Source: Azolla caroliniana
Taxonomy: Eukaryota; Polypodiophyta
Direction of reading: 5' to 3'
DNA length: 64,000 nt
Assembly (NCBI GenBank): GCA_043228905.1
Contig: JBHGNT010000001.1
Span: 10,788,001 to 10,852,000, forward strand
Shown: positions 33,668 to 45,442 of the stretch, in pieces
Layout of the letters: each line of letters begins with the position of its first letter
Position numbering within the stretch: the first letter of the stretch is position 1
The notes under the pieces: generated by a model
Told to the model about the DNA's origin: nothing
The model's database searches: none
The model's input: the letters and a program-made list of their open reading frames with translations, nothing else
Position numbers and translations under genes: made by a program

Positions 33668-34460
33668 GTATGAAGATTATAACATGGAACATGCAAGGAC
33701 TCAGAAGTAGACTAGACCAGCAAAATAGATGGAAACTGAGAAGGGATTTTGAAGAATATTTACTAGGGAGTGGTGCTGACATTATCATGCTGCAGGAACA
33801 CCACCTCGATAGCACACAATTAAAGGAAGTTGGAGACCTTCTACCAGGATCATGGCGAACGATTTGGGAGCCAACAATTGGGGAGGATGGAAATCATGGT
33901 GGTATTTGCACTTTGATTCGGGAACATCTCGCCCAAGGCTTAATACACCAAGAATCACTTATACCTGGTAGGGCACATTTTTGCACGCTGACCATCCAAG
34001 GGCAACGATGGAACTTCATGAATGTTTATGCTCCAAATAACAGAACAGAAAGAGCAACATTCTGGGACCGCATCTGCCTACAAGTAGTGGGTGTGGAAGA
34101 GTGGTGCATTGGAGGGGATTTTAATATGATCGAATCCATTCATGATAGCTCCAACAACAACCCCATAGTTCTACAAGGAAGGGAACGCAAACAATGGGAG
34201 AAGCTATGTGTCCACCTTAACCTGCGAGACATCTGGCATTCTACCAACTTCAAACGGAAAAGGGATTCTCTCCTATTCTCCCAATCAAACGGGTAGAATA
34301 GTGGACCCACCCTATCTCGCATTGACCGCATTTATGTGGGGGAGACTTTAGAGGCAAAGGGAGAGTGGTGTCGCATAACTCCAGGCACGAAAATGGGGCC
34401 CATTCCAGACTCGCATCCCACACACTATTTACACACTTATAGACGTGAAGGACCAACTAT
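33664..34460 (+). pseudogene. LINE-3 APE-type endonuclease
   Basis: MSMKIITWNMQGLRSR opens the domain at 33664. MLQEHHLDS supplies the catalytic Glu, then GGICTLIREHL, MNVYAPNN and GGDFNMIE. The frame is open to TAG at 34294. SRIDRIYVG follows after the stop, and DSHPTHY near 34410 stands where SDHxP is expected. It overlaps the end of ORF1 by four bases in another frame. Confidence 0.85.
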
Positions 34461-34514
34461 CCAACCAATGGTGATTACCCATCAATGGCTCATCAGCATC
34501 GGACAAACTTTTAG

Positions 34515-35880
34515 CTAAATTAACAAGAGCCTCTACTCTCCTACATGAGATTGTCAAGACCAGACACAAGGATGCTCAGGAGAAGCGACAGAGGACAAAA
34601 CGGGGACTAATAACCTTACAACGACTCCAACAGAGATACGGTATTTGCAAGGATCAACAGCGATGAGGAAACTCGGCTTTCAAGAGACATGGATCAAAGG
34701 CATTGCAGGATTTTATAGGAATGGCAGCAGTTGCGTTTCGCTGGCAGGTGAAAGGGGCCCCTTTTTCCGAATATCCCGCTCTATACGGTAGGGATGCCCA
34801 CTAGCTCCATCCTTATTTCTATTATACGCCGAAGCACTCTCTTGCTTTCTCAACTCGCGGCATCTCAACCTACGTGGTCTTCCCATACCTCATTCTTACC
34901 AAAGCATCCTGGATATAGAATTTGGAGATGACACAACAGTCTACCTACAAGGGAACCTGGAAAACCTCCAAAAGCTAGAAAGTGGGCTAGTTTTATTTTG
35001 CAAGCAATCCAATGCCATGATCAATTGGCACAAATCATGTGCAATATGGCTCTCTTAGGAAACACATCCGGCGTGGCACCCACACCCCGCTTTCAAGTGG
35101 ATCAATCAAGGAGCGAGCACCAAATATTTGGGCTTCCAAATTGGTTTCAACATACCGCCAGAGACTATGATTGCACCCGTTATCCTTTCCATTCGACAAA
35201 AGTTGATACATTTGAGCACTAAAAAATTGTCACTAGTAGGTCGCATCATAGTGGAAAATCATGTACTCCTCGCAACAGCATGGTATAGTCTATCGTGCTG
35301 GACAATCTCCAAGGAAAGTATACATTAGATTCAACGACTGGTCCGCAACTACATTTGGTCTGGTAAGGAAGATCATGTAGCTCGCGCCAAGGTGGCGTGA
35401 CCTATACTCACAACGCCTAAGTCGAGAGGGCTATTGGGTCTTATTGATCCCCTTTCACAATCGAAAGCCTTACTTGCCAAATTTGTGGTGCGAGGACTCC
35501 AACCAGGAAATGATTGTTGGAAAATGCTACTGAGGTTACGTTTCGCTTACTTTAGGCCACGAAAAGGGGTCAATTGGGCCCTCCAAACGGGATGGATTCT
35601 AAACATGGATCTCAAACCTAGTTTCTCCCGCCATTTAGAGGACAGATTCAGTGCATCCATGTGGAAGGCATGGTGTGACATTCGTCGAGGGCTCCAGTGT
35701 GATCAACCGAGATCCGAACCTGCCTGGCTCAATCAACGTATCCTATGGAACCCATGTCTCAAGGATGAATCTAATCAACTACTAGGATCACATAAGGGGT
35801 TGTCATGGGGATACATTGCAGAAGGTCTAGGCAAAAGTATAGAATGTTGGCGATGGTGTCGCGTTGTTACTCGCACGCGT
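34515..35880 (+). pseudogene. LINE-3 reverse transcriptase, internally deleted
   Basis: The N-terminal part of the domain is missing between about 34640 and 34665. The rest reads KLGFQETWIKGIAGFYRNGS, GCPLAPSLFLLYAEALSCF preceded by a TAG where Gln is usual, and FGDDTTVYLQGNLENLQKLE, the catalytic block. 35330-35433 is out of frame. 35434-35880 gives the C-terminal region (SKALLAKFVVRGLQPGNDCW) and is cut by the LTR at 35881. Confidence 0.8.
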
Positions 35881-36631
35881 TGTCGTGAAGAATTTCGGCC
35901 ATAGGCGAAAACTGGGAAACATTGGCTACATCGGCGGGGTGCAGCGTGTGTACGCACCCATGTACATTTAGTGTGAATATCGAGGGCGCCTTTATGGCGC
36001 CGAAGAGTAGTCAAGTCGGGACAGACGATCCCATGTAAGTCGGGATTTGTCCCGCATTGTAATGCCTCCCTTTCCTTGTTCTATAAAAGGAAGGGAACGC
36101 TTTTTGTAAAAGGGTTGCCCATTTTGCATTAGAGGGTATACCGTTAGGTTTAGAGTTAGGTTCTTCTTCTTCTCCTTCTGCGTGTTTGCTTAGGGTTTGC
36201 TTTGGTTCGGCCTCTTGTGCAAGACCCCACTCGGCGCGACGAGCTGAGAGCTCCCCGACGGCGGCTTGGCAGCAGACGACTACTGTAACCTACCCCAGTC
36301 CGGGTCGAAGCCGGGATTGTATTCTTCTGTTTATACATATATATATGTTTGCGTCTGTCTGTGTATATTTGCGTCTATGTTGGTGTCGGGTGCTCCCCCT
36401 TTCTTGCGTTTCCTGTACATAAGGGCATGAGTCAGGTCGGTGTGTGTGTGCGTGTGTGTGCGTGAGCCGGTGTTAAGCACGCTCTCTCTCTCTCTCTCCC
36501 TTCGGCTGCTTCCGATGTGTTTCTGGGATGCCCTAGAAACAGTGAAGCACGACTTCCTACGCTCCATCACTCTCTAGTCCAAGACCCCCGTGGTCCCGCC
36601 TTTCTCCACGGACGCACGTAACAACGCGACA
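35881..36631 (+). repeat. 5' LTR of gag-only element 1
   Basis: 751 bp, starting TGTCGTGAAG and ending GCGACA. It contains the promoter TATAAAA (36082-36088), a GGCGCC-TTTAT-GGCGCC hairpin near 35988 and a (TC)n run near 36485. Confidence 0.88.
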
Positions 36632-36635
36632 TCTT

Positions 36636-36652
36636 TGGTGAACCCGACGTGA
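36636..36652 (+). other. Primer-binding site of element 1
   Basis: TGGTGAACCCGACGTGA begins four bases after the LTR. The same motif follows the LTRs at 48921, 54268 and 56207 in minus orientation. The priming tRNA was not identified. Confidence 0.7.
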
Positions 36653-36668
36653 AAGGTGGCAAGGGAGG

Positions 36669-37523
36669 ATGGAGTCGGAAGACGACGACCTTGCGGAGAT
36701 GGTGGCCGAAGTGGTGTTGGAGTCGGCACGAGTGGTGATGAGGCGAGAAGCAGCGCAACAGGCGGTTGAGCGAGTGGTCGAAAGAGTCGGCCGTTTCAAC
36801 AGGGACAAAGTCCCATCTTACTTGGAAGCCTACAACGCGGAAATGGAGGAGCGTGGCGTAGACGAGGCGTTGAGGCTGGAGTTCTTCTGCCGGGTCGTAG
36901 CTGTCCGGATGCATGCGGAAGTAAAGGAGCTCCGTGAGGCTCATAATTCGTGGGAGGCCTTCGAAGAGGCGCTCCTGAAAGCATACGGAAGACGGCGGAA
37001 GAGCCGGGGACGGCACCACTTCGACCAGTGGGTAGCATCGGCAAAGACCCACCGGGGTGCGACAAAGGCGTTCCGGGAGTTCGAGCGACGACTTGCTCGG
37101 TTCCCAGAGCGGGAACAAGGTTTGGTGGGGGCGGACAAAGTCCTTTTGTTCGTCAGGTCGATCGACCGAGCGGAACGGGAAGCCATCGGGATTGAGCTCG
37201 AAGACGATGATGGAGCGAATGGGCTTACAGAGGACTGGTCGAAGGTCGGAAGGGTGTGCCAAAGGCTAGACAACGAGCGAGCCGAGAAGGCTAAGAGGAA
37301 GGTACGCGACGGCGTGCCATCACAGCGGGAAGAGGCCGAACGGCAAAGAGAGTCGGCAAGGGTCGGTGTTGGGGCCAGGATTGCGGAGGCGTACGCAACG
37401 CTCAAAGCGATGCTCGACGAAGAGGGAGGATCGAGGCCAGAAGCTGAGACCGAGGAGACGGACTTGCCCCACGCGACGGCGGAAGATCGGTACGACGGTA
37501 CCACAGGAGAGGGTGCGGAATGA
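36669..37523 (+). CDS. Gag-like protein of element 1
   Basis: An open frame of 284 residues starts 17 bp after the primer-binding site. It is highly charged and helical. SYLEAYNAEMEERGV, EFFCRVVAVRMHAEVKEL, SWEAFEEALLKAY and KAFREFERRLARFPEREQGL are consistent with the capsid-like region of Ty3/gypsy Gag proteins. Homologous frames occur in element 2 (48883-47777) and in the fragments at 53.7-54.2 and 55.4-56.2 kb. No zinc knuckle is visible. The frame ends at TGA in GCGGAATGAAAC, whereas element 2 has CAA there and continues about 80 residues further, so this stop may be premature. Capsid assembly for trans-mobilised RNA is the likely role. Confidence 0.75.
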   Translation: MESEDDDLAEMVAEVVLESARVVMRREAAQQAVERVVERVGRFNRDKVPSYLEAYNAEMEERGVDEALRLEFFCRVVAVRMHAEVKELREAHNSWEAFEEALLKAYGRRRKSRGRHHFDQWVASAKTHRGATKAFREFERRLARFPEREQGLVGADKVLLFVRSIDRAEREAIGIELEDDDGANGLTEDWSKVGRVCQRLDNERAEKAKRKVRDGVPSQREEAERQRESARVGVGARIAEAYATLKAMLDEEGGSRPEAETEETDLPHATAEDRYDGTTGEGAE

Positions 37524-40050
37524 AACGCCCTCTCGACTTGCGGAGATAGAACGGCCAAGGACGAGGCCAAGATACAGATCGCGGAACCGGAACGTTGGGA
37601 CCAGCGGTTTTAGGCGTGTTAGCCTGAGATCCCGGTCATTGGAGAAGCAAGCCCAGACGGGGCTTGCGCGATCGGTAAGAAGTCGACCACCGACCACGGA
37701 GAGCCAGTGGCTACGGACAAGGGCGTAAAACGGATGGGCGATTCCTTGTGTCTTCCCACACTTGCTCCCGAGACGATGGCAGTCGGGCCCGAGTGCCCAC
37801 GTGAGTCCCAAGCGGAGGAAGGCGGCGGCGAAAGGGCGAGAATCACCGGCGAGACGATACGGGGAAGGAGCGGACGAAAGCCAACGGAACCGATTCCGGA
37901 GAACTCGCCAATTGGGCCCGTATGCCCATGTAAGACCAAGGAGATGGATGGCGGTACCGAGGAGTCCTGGCGGTACCGAGGAGGCCGAGGAAGGACACAG
38001 CACGAGGAGATCGGCATTCCGATACGGGTGGAGCGTGATCCGGTCGTGGATTGTTTGATCGGGGCCGGGTTCGGCATGACAGTGCTGAAACGGAAGGGGG
38101 GTGCAGGACGAGCCGCCCTCTTTTACATGGAGAGAAAGACCGACCGGGCGAAGGTCGAGATTTGGAAAGAGAATGAAAGCCGGTCCTATGGGATTCCTTA
38201 CACCGATCCGGCTGCAGGCCCGAGAGCCAGCGTAAGTCCTATAAGAGAGATCGGTGGCGACAGGAGAACGGGACTCGGCAATCCGGAAAAGGATGAACGG
38301 ACCCGGACGAGAACCAGGCGGAGCGGACTCCCGGATAACCATTCCGGGAGGGAGGAAGAGAGCATGCCTACGAAGAGGCCGAGGACACGGTACGTCGGTA
38401 CCACGGGAGAGGGTGCGGAGTAAACCGCCCTCTCGGCATGGGGAAAAAGACGACCCGAGACAGGGTCAAAAAGGCGACGAACGCCTACGGAGGATCCTTC
38501 ACACCGGTTCTAGAGACTTCGGCAGTCGGCAACGCGGTCGACGTAAGACCAAGATACTGACGGTGGCGGCGAGGTGACGAAGGCAGGGGCTACGGATGGG
38601 CGGTCTACAGAGGATCCTTCACACCGGTTCTAGAGACTTCAGCAGTCGGCAACGCGGTCGACGTAAGACCAAGATACTGATGGTGGCGGCGAGGTGACGA
38701 AGACAATGGGCGTAAGGAAGTCCGGTCCTACGGGATCCCCACACCGGTTCCGGAGACTCCGGCTGTGCTGCCATCGTGGCAACGTGAGACCGAGGGAGAA
38801 GGAAGGTGGCGGCGGGAAACGGGACCCGGCTACGCGGAAGACACGAGGAGAGTCCGGGAGGTACTCAAACAAAAGACACCCGAGTTTCGGCAAGCATACA
38901 AACGAAGTCCGGTCCTATGGGATCCTCACACTGATCCGGAGACTCCGGCAGTTCGGCCAACGTGGCAACGTGAGACCAAGGGAGAAGGACGGTGGCGGCA
39001 GGGAATGGGACCCGACGACACGAGGTTCGGAAGAAGCCGGTAAGGGCAAAGTCGGAGAGGTGTGTCAGGCCGGAAAGGCACACCTTGGGCAGAACAAGAG
39101 TCTCGCAAGTGGCCATCGCGGGCCGGATTGAAGCGTGACTACGGGACGGTGTTCGGCGCGGGCGGGGCCGAACGAAGGGAGCGGAAGACGGCACAAGGGA
39201 GGTGCCGAGAACGAAGTGACAAGTGCCTAGTGGACTGCACAGGGTCGGGGTCAGGATGGCAAGAGAGGCCGGAGGAGGATCCTCCACACTCGCTTCGTAG
39301 ATCTCGGTAGCTCCGTCGAAGTAACGAAGACTGACATGGCAAGCCGGGGTGACAAGATGGTGGGGGCGAGGGGACGACGGCAAGTGGAAGACTCAGGACC
39401 TGTTGCAGCAGCACGAAGACGGGAAGGGCCAAGCGGGCTACTACGGGGTGTTCCTCGGATGCAGAGGACACCGGTATGCGGGTGAGCAGCGATGCACGAT
39501 CTGGCCGAAAAGGGGGCTGACAAGGAGTGCAACACGGGCAGTGCCAAACAACGGACGAGGGTATGTGGCACACGGAGGTGCCGGAGCGGAAAGGCGAGCG
39601 CGGAGAAGGCCGGAAAGGGATCCTCCACACCGTTCCGGAGACCATGGCGGTTCGAGCCGACGCGGTGATGTAAGACTATGGAGAAGGAAGGTGGTGGCGG
39701 AAGGACGAAGGTGACGCGAAACACCATCGGGACATCACGATTCGACAACGGAGGCCAAGCGGGCTGCCATGGGCATTCCTCAAGCGGAGGACATCGGGCA
39801 TACGGCGGGAAGCGGGGCGTTCATACGGCCGAACAAGGGCCAACGGAAGAACGCGTACTACGGAGATCCCGGCAGAGGACCCATCGACGGGTCGAACGAG
39901 CCTACGGGGAGGCGAGCGCGAAGGAAGACTCGAAGCCGACGGATCAAACCGGTAGCAAGCCGGGATGCGGATCACGGAAGACCGGTTTCTCATCGGCCGA
40001 AATCTCTCACCCTTCAACCGGACTTGGCACATACCGGTGGATGTGTAGTT
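37524..40050 (+). repeat. GC-rich internal region of element 1 with degenerate repeats
   Basis: No credible coding frame. It has diverged repeats of about 90-120 bp, marked by GATCCTTCACACCGGTTC, CGGAGACTCCGGC and CAACGTGAGACCAAGGGAGA blocks. An almost identical pair lies at about 38480-38580 and 38600-38700. The gag 3' end motif GAGAGGGTGCGGA recurs at 37508 and 38408. Long open frames on the opposite strand reflect base composition. Confidence 0.75.
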
Positions 40051-40586
40051 AGGTGGGGGCGGATGTCGTGAAGAATTTCAGCCATAGGCGAAAACCGGGA
40101 AACATTGGCTACATCGGTGGAGTGCAGCGTGTGTACGCACCCATGTACATTTAGTGTGAATATCGAGGGCGCCTTTATGGCGCCGAAGAGTAGTCAAGTC
40201 GGGACAGACGATCCCATGTAAGTCGGGATTTGTCCCGCATTGTAATGCCTCCCTTTCCTTGTTCTATAAAAGGAAGGGAATGCCCTTTGTAAAAGGGTTG
40301 CCCATTTTGCATTAGAGGGTATACCGTTAGGTTTAGAGTTAGGTTCTTCTTCTTCTCCTTCTGCGTGTTTGCTTAGGGTTTGCTTTGGTTCGGCCTCCTG
40401 TGCAAGACCCCACTCGGCGCGACGAGCTGAGAGCTCCCCGACGGCGGCTTGGCAGCAGACGACTATTGTAACCTACCCCAGTCCGGGTCGAAGCCGGGAT
40501 TGTATTCTTCTGTTTATACATATATATATGTTTGTGTCTGTCTGTGTATATTCGCGTCTATGTTGGTGTCGGGTGCTCCCCCTTTC
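40051..40586 (+). repeat. Polypurine tract and truncated 3' LTR of element 1
   Basis: GGTGGGGGCGGA precedes the LTR start at 40064. The LTR matches 35881-36400, with a TATA box at 40266-40272, and stops at 40586, where minus-strand internal sequence of element 2 begins. Confidence 0.85.
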
Positions 40587-41532
40587 GCGTCTATGCACGC
40601 TCCGTTCTCCGCTGTATGCCCGATGTCCTCCGCTTGGAGAACGCCCGTAGTGGCCCACTTGGCCTCCGACGACCATTCGTGTTGTTGCAACAGGTCCTGA
40701 GTCTCCCGCTTACCGTCGTCCCCTCGCCCCCACCAGCTTGTCACCCCGGGCTTGCCGTATCAGTCTTCGCTACTTTGACGGAGCTCCCGAGATCTACGAA
40801 GCGAGCGTGAAGGATCCTTCTCTGGACTCGCTTGTCATCCCTTAACTCCGACCCTATGCAGTCCACTATGCACTTGTCACCTCGTTCCCGGCACCTCCCT
40901 TGTGCCGTCTTCCGCTTCCTTTGTTCAGCACCGCCCGTGCCGAACACTGTCCCGTAGTCACGCTTCGATCCGGCCCGCGATGGCCACTTGCGAGACTCTT
41001 ATTCCGTCCCAGGTGTGCCTTTCCGACCCGACACACCTCCTCGTGTTTGCGCCTACCGGCTACTTCCGAAACTGTAACCGGCCGGTGAGGGTTTCGCACT
41101 TCGTCCACCCCGTCTTACCGACTCCCGATCCGCTACCCTGTGTCATTGGATCCCGTTCCCTGCCGCCACCGTCCTTCTCCCTAGGTCTCACGTTGCCACG
41201 TTGGCCAAACTACCGGGGTCACCAGATCAGTGTGAGGGTCCCATAGGACCGGTCTTCATTTCGTCGCTTGCTGAGATCTGGGTGTCTTTTGTTTGAGTCC
41301 CTCCCAGACTCTCCTCGTGTCTTCCACGTAGTCGGGTCCCGTTTCCCGCCGCCACCAACCTTCTCTCTAGGTCTCATGTTGCCGCGTTGGCCGAACTGCC
41401 GGAGTATCTGGTTAGGTGTGGGGATCCCATAGGACCGGACTTCCTTATGCCCACTCACCTCGCCGGAAGGTTTGAGATGGTCCGTAGCCACCTTGTCGGC
41501 CTCATACCTCCTTGCCGTTCGTCGCCTCCTGT

Positions 41533-41974
41533 CTCTCAGAGACATATTTACGACTATGTCTCTTCATCCGGAGAGCACTCCTCACCGGGTCTTCACCATC
41601 CGGCTCTCCGTAGCCGGGTACTCCTCATCCGGGTACTCCTCATCCGGTTCTCACCGGGTCTGCACCATCCGACTCTCCGTAGCCGGGTACTCCTCATCCG
41701 GTTCTCACCGGGTCTGTACCATCCGGCTCTCCGTAGCCGAGTACTCCTCATCTGGTTCTCACCGGGTCTGCACCATCCGGCTCTCTGTAGCTGGGTACTC
41801 CTCATCCGGTTCTCACCGGGTCTGCACCATCCGGCTCTCCGTAGCCGGGTACTCCACATCCGGTTCTCACCGGGTCTGCACCATCCGGCTCTTCGTAGTC
41901 GGGTACTCCTCATCCGGTTTCGGCCTCGGCACTATTCTTCTCCCTTCCCATCCGGAGGGACCTGTCTCCCAACA
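41533..41974 (-). repeat. Truncated 3' LTR of copia C with 54-bp minisatellite (6 units)
   Basis: On the minus strand it starts TGTTGGGAGACAGG after the polypurine tract. About 41580-41935 consists of six 54-bp units marked by CACCGGGTCTGCACCATCCG. The far end matches the other LTR only to CTCTCAGAGACAT and is then lost. Confidence 0.88.
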
Positions 41975-41994
41975 AACTCCCCCTTCACTCCGGC

Positions 41995-43920
41995 ATGGGG
42001 TGTCTTACCAGTCCGATTCTCTTCCGGCATGCATCCAGCATGTCGGGTATCAGCACTTTGGTCAGCATATCTGACCCGTTCTCGGCCGTGTGGATCTTCA
42101 TCAACGCGAACTCCTGGTCATCTACTCTTTCCCGAATCTAGTGATACCTTCGTTGGATATGCTTCGTCCGGGAATGGTAGGCCGCATTCTTAGCAAGATG
42201 GATGGCACTTTGACTGTCGCAATAGAGTCGGTATTCATCTTGCCGGATACCGAGCTCTCCGATGAAGTCCTTGATTCATAATATTTCCTTGCCGGCTTCC
42301 ATAGCCGCCATGTACTCCGCCTCTGTGGTTGACAATGCAACCATCTCCTACAGCCTCGACTGTCACGAAACAGCTCCCCCTGCATATGTCATTACATACC
42401 CGGATGTAGACTGGTTGGTATCAACATCAGCCGACATGTCCGAATCGGTGAAACCGTCAAGTTGAGGTTTTCGGGAGCCGAATTGGAGACATATATTTGA
42501 AGTGCCCTTCAAATACCGGACAATCCATTTGACCGCGTTCCAGTGCTCCTTGCCGGGATTGCTCATAAACCGGCTCACCACTCCGACTGCGTATCCTATA
42601 TCCGGTCGGGTACAAACCATTGCGTACATTAAGCTCCCGACGGCAGAGGCATATGGAATCTTCATCATATCCGCCTTCTCTGCTTTCGTCTTTGGGCTTT
42701 GCTTACCGGATAACCTGCAGTTTGCCGAAAGTGTCGATCCGACCGGTTTCGCATCTGACATGTTGAACCGGTGAAGCACCTTTGTCACGTACTTCTCCTG
42801 TGACAGCCATAATTGCTTCGTTGACCGGTTCCGGATAATATGCATCCCCAGCATCTGTCTTGCCGGACCCAAGTCTTTCATTGAGAAGGTCCGGTTGAGG
42901 GCCTTCTTCAGCATCCGTATTTTGACTTGGTCCCGTCCGACGATCAACATGTCGTCCACGTACAGGAGTATCAGGAAGTCACCTCCTTCGAACTTCTTCA
43001 CAAACACGCAATGATCGGGTTTCGTCTTGTGGTACCCTTGATCGGTCATGAAGGAGTCAAACTTTCGGTACCATTGTCGGGGAGCCTGCTTCAGTCCGTA
43101 TAGGCTCTTCTTCAACCGGCAAACCAAGCGCTCCTTCCCTTTCTCCACGAATCCTTCCGGTTGCTGCATGTAGATCTCCTCTTCGAGGTCACCGTGAAGT
43201 AATGCCGTCTTCACGTCTAGCTGCTCTACCTCGAGGTCCATGCTTGCCGCTATACTCAGCACCGTCCAGATGGAGGTCATCTTTACTACCGGGGCAAATA
43301 TCTCGTCGAAGTCCACGCCCTTCTTCTGCTGGAACCCCTTCACCACGATCCTGGCTTTGTATCTCCGGGGGTTGCCGGCATCTCTCGGTTTCAACTTGTA
43401 CACCCACTTGTTTCGGAGTGCCCGCTTTCATTTCGGCAACTCCACCAATTCGTACGTATGGTTCTCATGCAAGGAATCCATCTCATCCTGCATGGCACTT
43501 AACCATTTGCGGTTGTGGGTGTCATCCTTCGCTTCTTCGAAGCTTTCTGGCTCCCCCTCATCGGTTAGCAGCACATGCTCTGCATCCGGAAATATCCGGG
43601 GGGCCTTCTCTCTCTTAGAGGATATCTCCGTCTCTGGGCTTCGGTAACCGGCTCCTCTATTTGCTCTTCATTCGAATCTAATTCAGGGTCTTGGCCAGTT
43701 CCGGTTTCAGCTTCCTCTCCTTCTTCTTCTACCGGTTCGATATCCTCACCGTAACCGGCTGGCTCCTCCAGTGCTAACCAGTCTCTTACCGGTTGGGTTT
43801 GTTCATTGTAGAGTCGATCCTTACTGGTCGACTCGGAGTTCATTATCTTCTTCTCCGACTCCCAATCGGCGAGCGTCTTGTCCTCCATGAAGATAATATC
43901 TCGACTCCGGAATACCTTCT
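41995..43920 (-). pseudogene. Copia C reverse transcriptase and RNase H
   Basis: 43403-42363 is an open reverse transcriptase segment with YKARIVVKGFQQKKGVDFDE, LDVKTALLHGDLEEEIYMQQ, SLYGLKQAPRQWYRKFDSFM and the catalytic YVDDMLIVG, all intact. 43939-43565 supplies the linker upstream. RNase H follows, 42362-42000, with AEYMAAMEAGKEI and CDSQSAIHLAKN. It has TGA and TAG where TGG (Trp) is expected, near 42282 and 42140. Confidence 0.88.
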
Positions 43921-43939
43921 TGTCGACCAGGTCCCACAC

Positions 43940-45442
43940 TCAATAGCCGAACTCATCGTCACCGTAACCGAGGAATATGCATGGCCGGGTCTTTGGATCT
44001 AACTTTCCTCTCCGGTTGTTAGCTACATGCACGTACACGAGACACCCGAATACCTTCAGATGCCGGTAGGACACTTCCTTACCGGTCCAGACTCTTTGTG
44101 GCGTGTCTCCGTCCAAGGCTCTGAGGGTGATCTGTTTATCACATATGTCGCCGTCGACAGTGCCTCAGCCCAAAACTTCTTGGGTAGTTTTGCACGCGCC
44201 AACATACTCCGGACCCTCTCCATTATGGTCTGGTTCATCCTCTCGGCCAACCCGTTTAGTTCCGGCGTCTTCAGCACGGTAAATTCGAGCTGGATTCCCT
44301 TCGAGTGGCAGTACCCGAACTGCCCCCGGTATTCTCCTCTATTATCTGCTCGAACCGCCTTCAACTTCCGGCCGGTTTCTCTTTCCACTCTCGCGTGGAG
44401 CTCTTTGAAGACGGATAGCACCTAATCCTTCGTCTTCAATGGTGTGGCCCACAGCTTCCGGCTGTGGTCATCTATGAATGTCACGAAGTACTGCGCTCTG
44501 GCATGTGACTTCGTGTCTACTTGACACACATTCGTATGCACCAACTCCAGTGGTGCATTACGTCTCATCGGTGGCCTTGGTCGGAAGGAGGTCCGGTTTT
44601 GCTTACCGCCCAGACAATCAGTGCACTTCTCCAAGTGCACGTTCTTCACTGGAATGAGGTTGTCGTCTGCAAGCCTCTTCATCCCCTTCTCGCTCATATG
44701 ACACAGACTCTTGTGCCATGTTCACTTCTTCCGGACATAACCGGGCATTCATCAGGTACAATGTGTTGACCTTCTGGGCCCGAGCCACAATCAGGCTCCC
44801 TTTGCTGAACTTCATGACACCGTTCCGGATGCTACCCGTGTAGCCTTCATCATCTAGCCGACCGGCTGATATCAGGTTCAAACGAACCTCCGGAATGTGT
44901 CGAACATCCTTCAGCAGCAACTTGCATCCAGTTGGTGTTGTCAGCCACACGTCTCCTATGCTGACAATTCAGCATGTACCTTCATTCCCCATCCGGACAC
45001 AGCGGTGATCACCGGCTGCGTAGAATGAGAAGCATTTCCGGTTCGGGGTAAGGTGGAACGACGCTCTGGAGTCTACCACCCAGGTCATCTCGTCGCCGGC
45101 AAGGTTTATCTCACTCTCCTCGGTGATGAGCATCAACTCTTCTTCACTTGCTGCGATTGCCGTTGTTCCCTTCCGGTCCGGCCCCCTCCGGTCTTTACCG
45201 TTCCGCTCTGGGGTCCGCTTCGAATCAGTACTGTCGGTTTCCTTGTCTTTTCGGAAATGCCGACAGTTCTTTTGGAAGTGTCCCGGCTTGCCACAATAGA
45301 GGCCTTCCCCTTGACTTTGACTGTGTCCCCGACTTCTCCCGGTTCTGGGGACTACGGTTTCTATGTCTTCCGCGTTCCGATTCGGTAAGGAGTGCTTTGG
45401 AGTCGGAGCTCGTATCTTTATCTTTCCGATGCGCCTCCTCAT
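43940..45442 (-). pseudogene. Copia C zinc knuckle, protease and integrase
   Basis: CGKPGHFQKNC is part of a CCHC knuckle near 45290. The protease reads WVVDSRASFHLTPNRKC, with DSRA instead of the catalytic DSGA. GAG-pre-integrase (GVMKFSKGSLIVARAQKVNT, then MNARL) lies at 44950-44700. The integrase core has FVTFIDDHSRKLWATPLK, KAVRADNRGEYRGQF (TDNG-type block) and FTVLKTPELNGLAERMNQTI. Several single stops and frame shifts separate the pieces. Confidence 0.88.

Larger units (their letters stand above)
35881..40586 (+). mobile_element. Gag-only non-autonomous LTR retrotransposon, element 1
   Basis: 5' LTR 35881-36631 (TGTCG...CGACA), primer-binding site, gag-like frame, about 2.5 kb of GC-rich non-coding repeats, polypurine tract GGTGGGGGCGGA, and a 3' LTR from 40064 truncated at 40586. 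No protease, reverse transcriptase or integrase. LTRs are nearly identical over the shared 523 bp, so the insertion is young. The layout fits the TR-GAG or LARD type of non-autonomous element. Base composition is far more GC-rich than the flanks. Confidence 0.88.

Noticed and set aside
36331-36570. Short Arg/Thr/His-rich open frames near (TC)n and (TG)n runs in LTRs.
   Set aside because: Simple-sequence translation products without support.
37320-38342. 340-residue open frame on the minus strand opposite the gag-only element.
   Set aside because: GC-rich composition suppresses stops; the strand opposite carries the gag frame and repeats, and no domain is recognisable.
41593-41913. Long open frames on both strands made of repeated SHRVCTIRLSVAGYSS or GWCRPGENRMRSTR units, also at 46239-46940.
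   Set aside because: They follow from a 54-bp minisatellite in an LTR whose unit length is a multiple of three; no start context or homologous domain.
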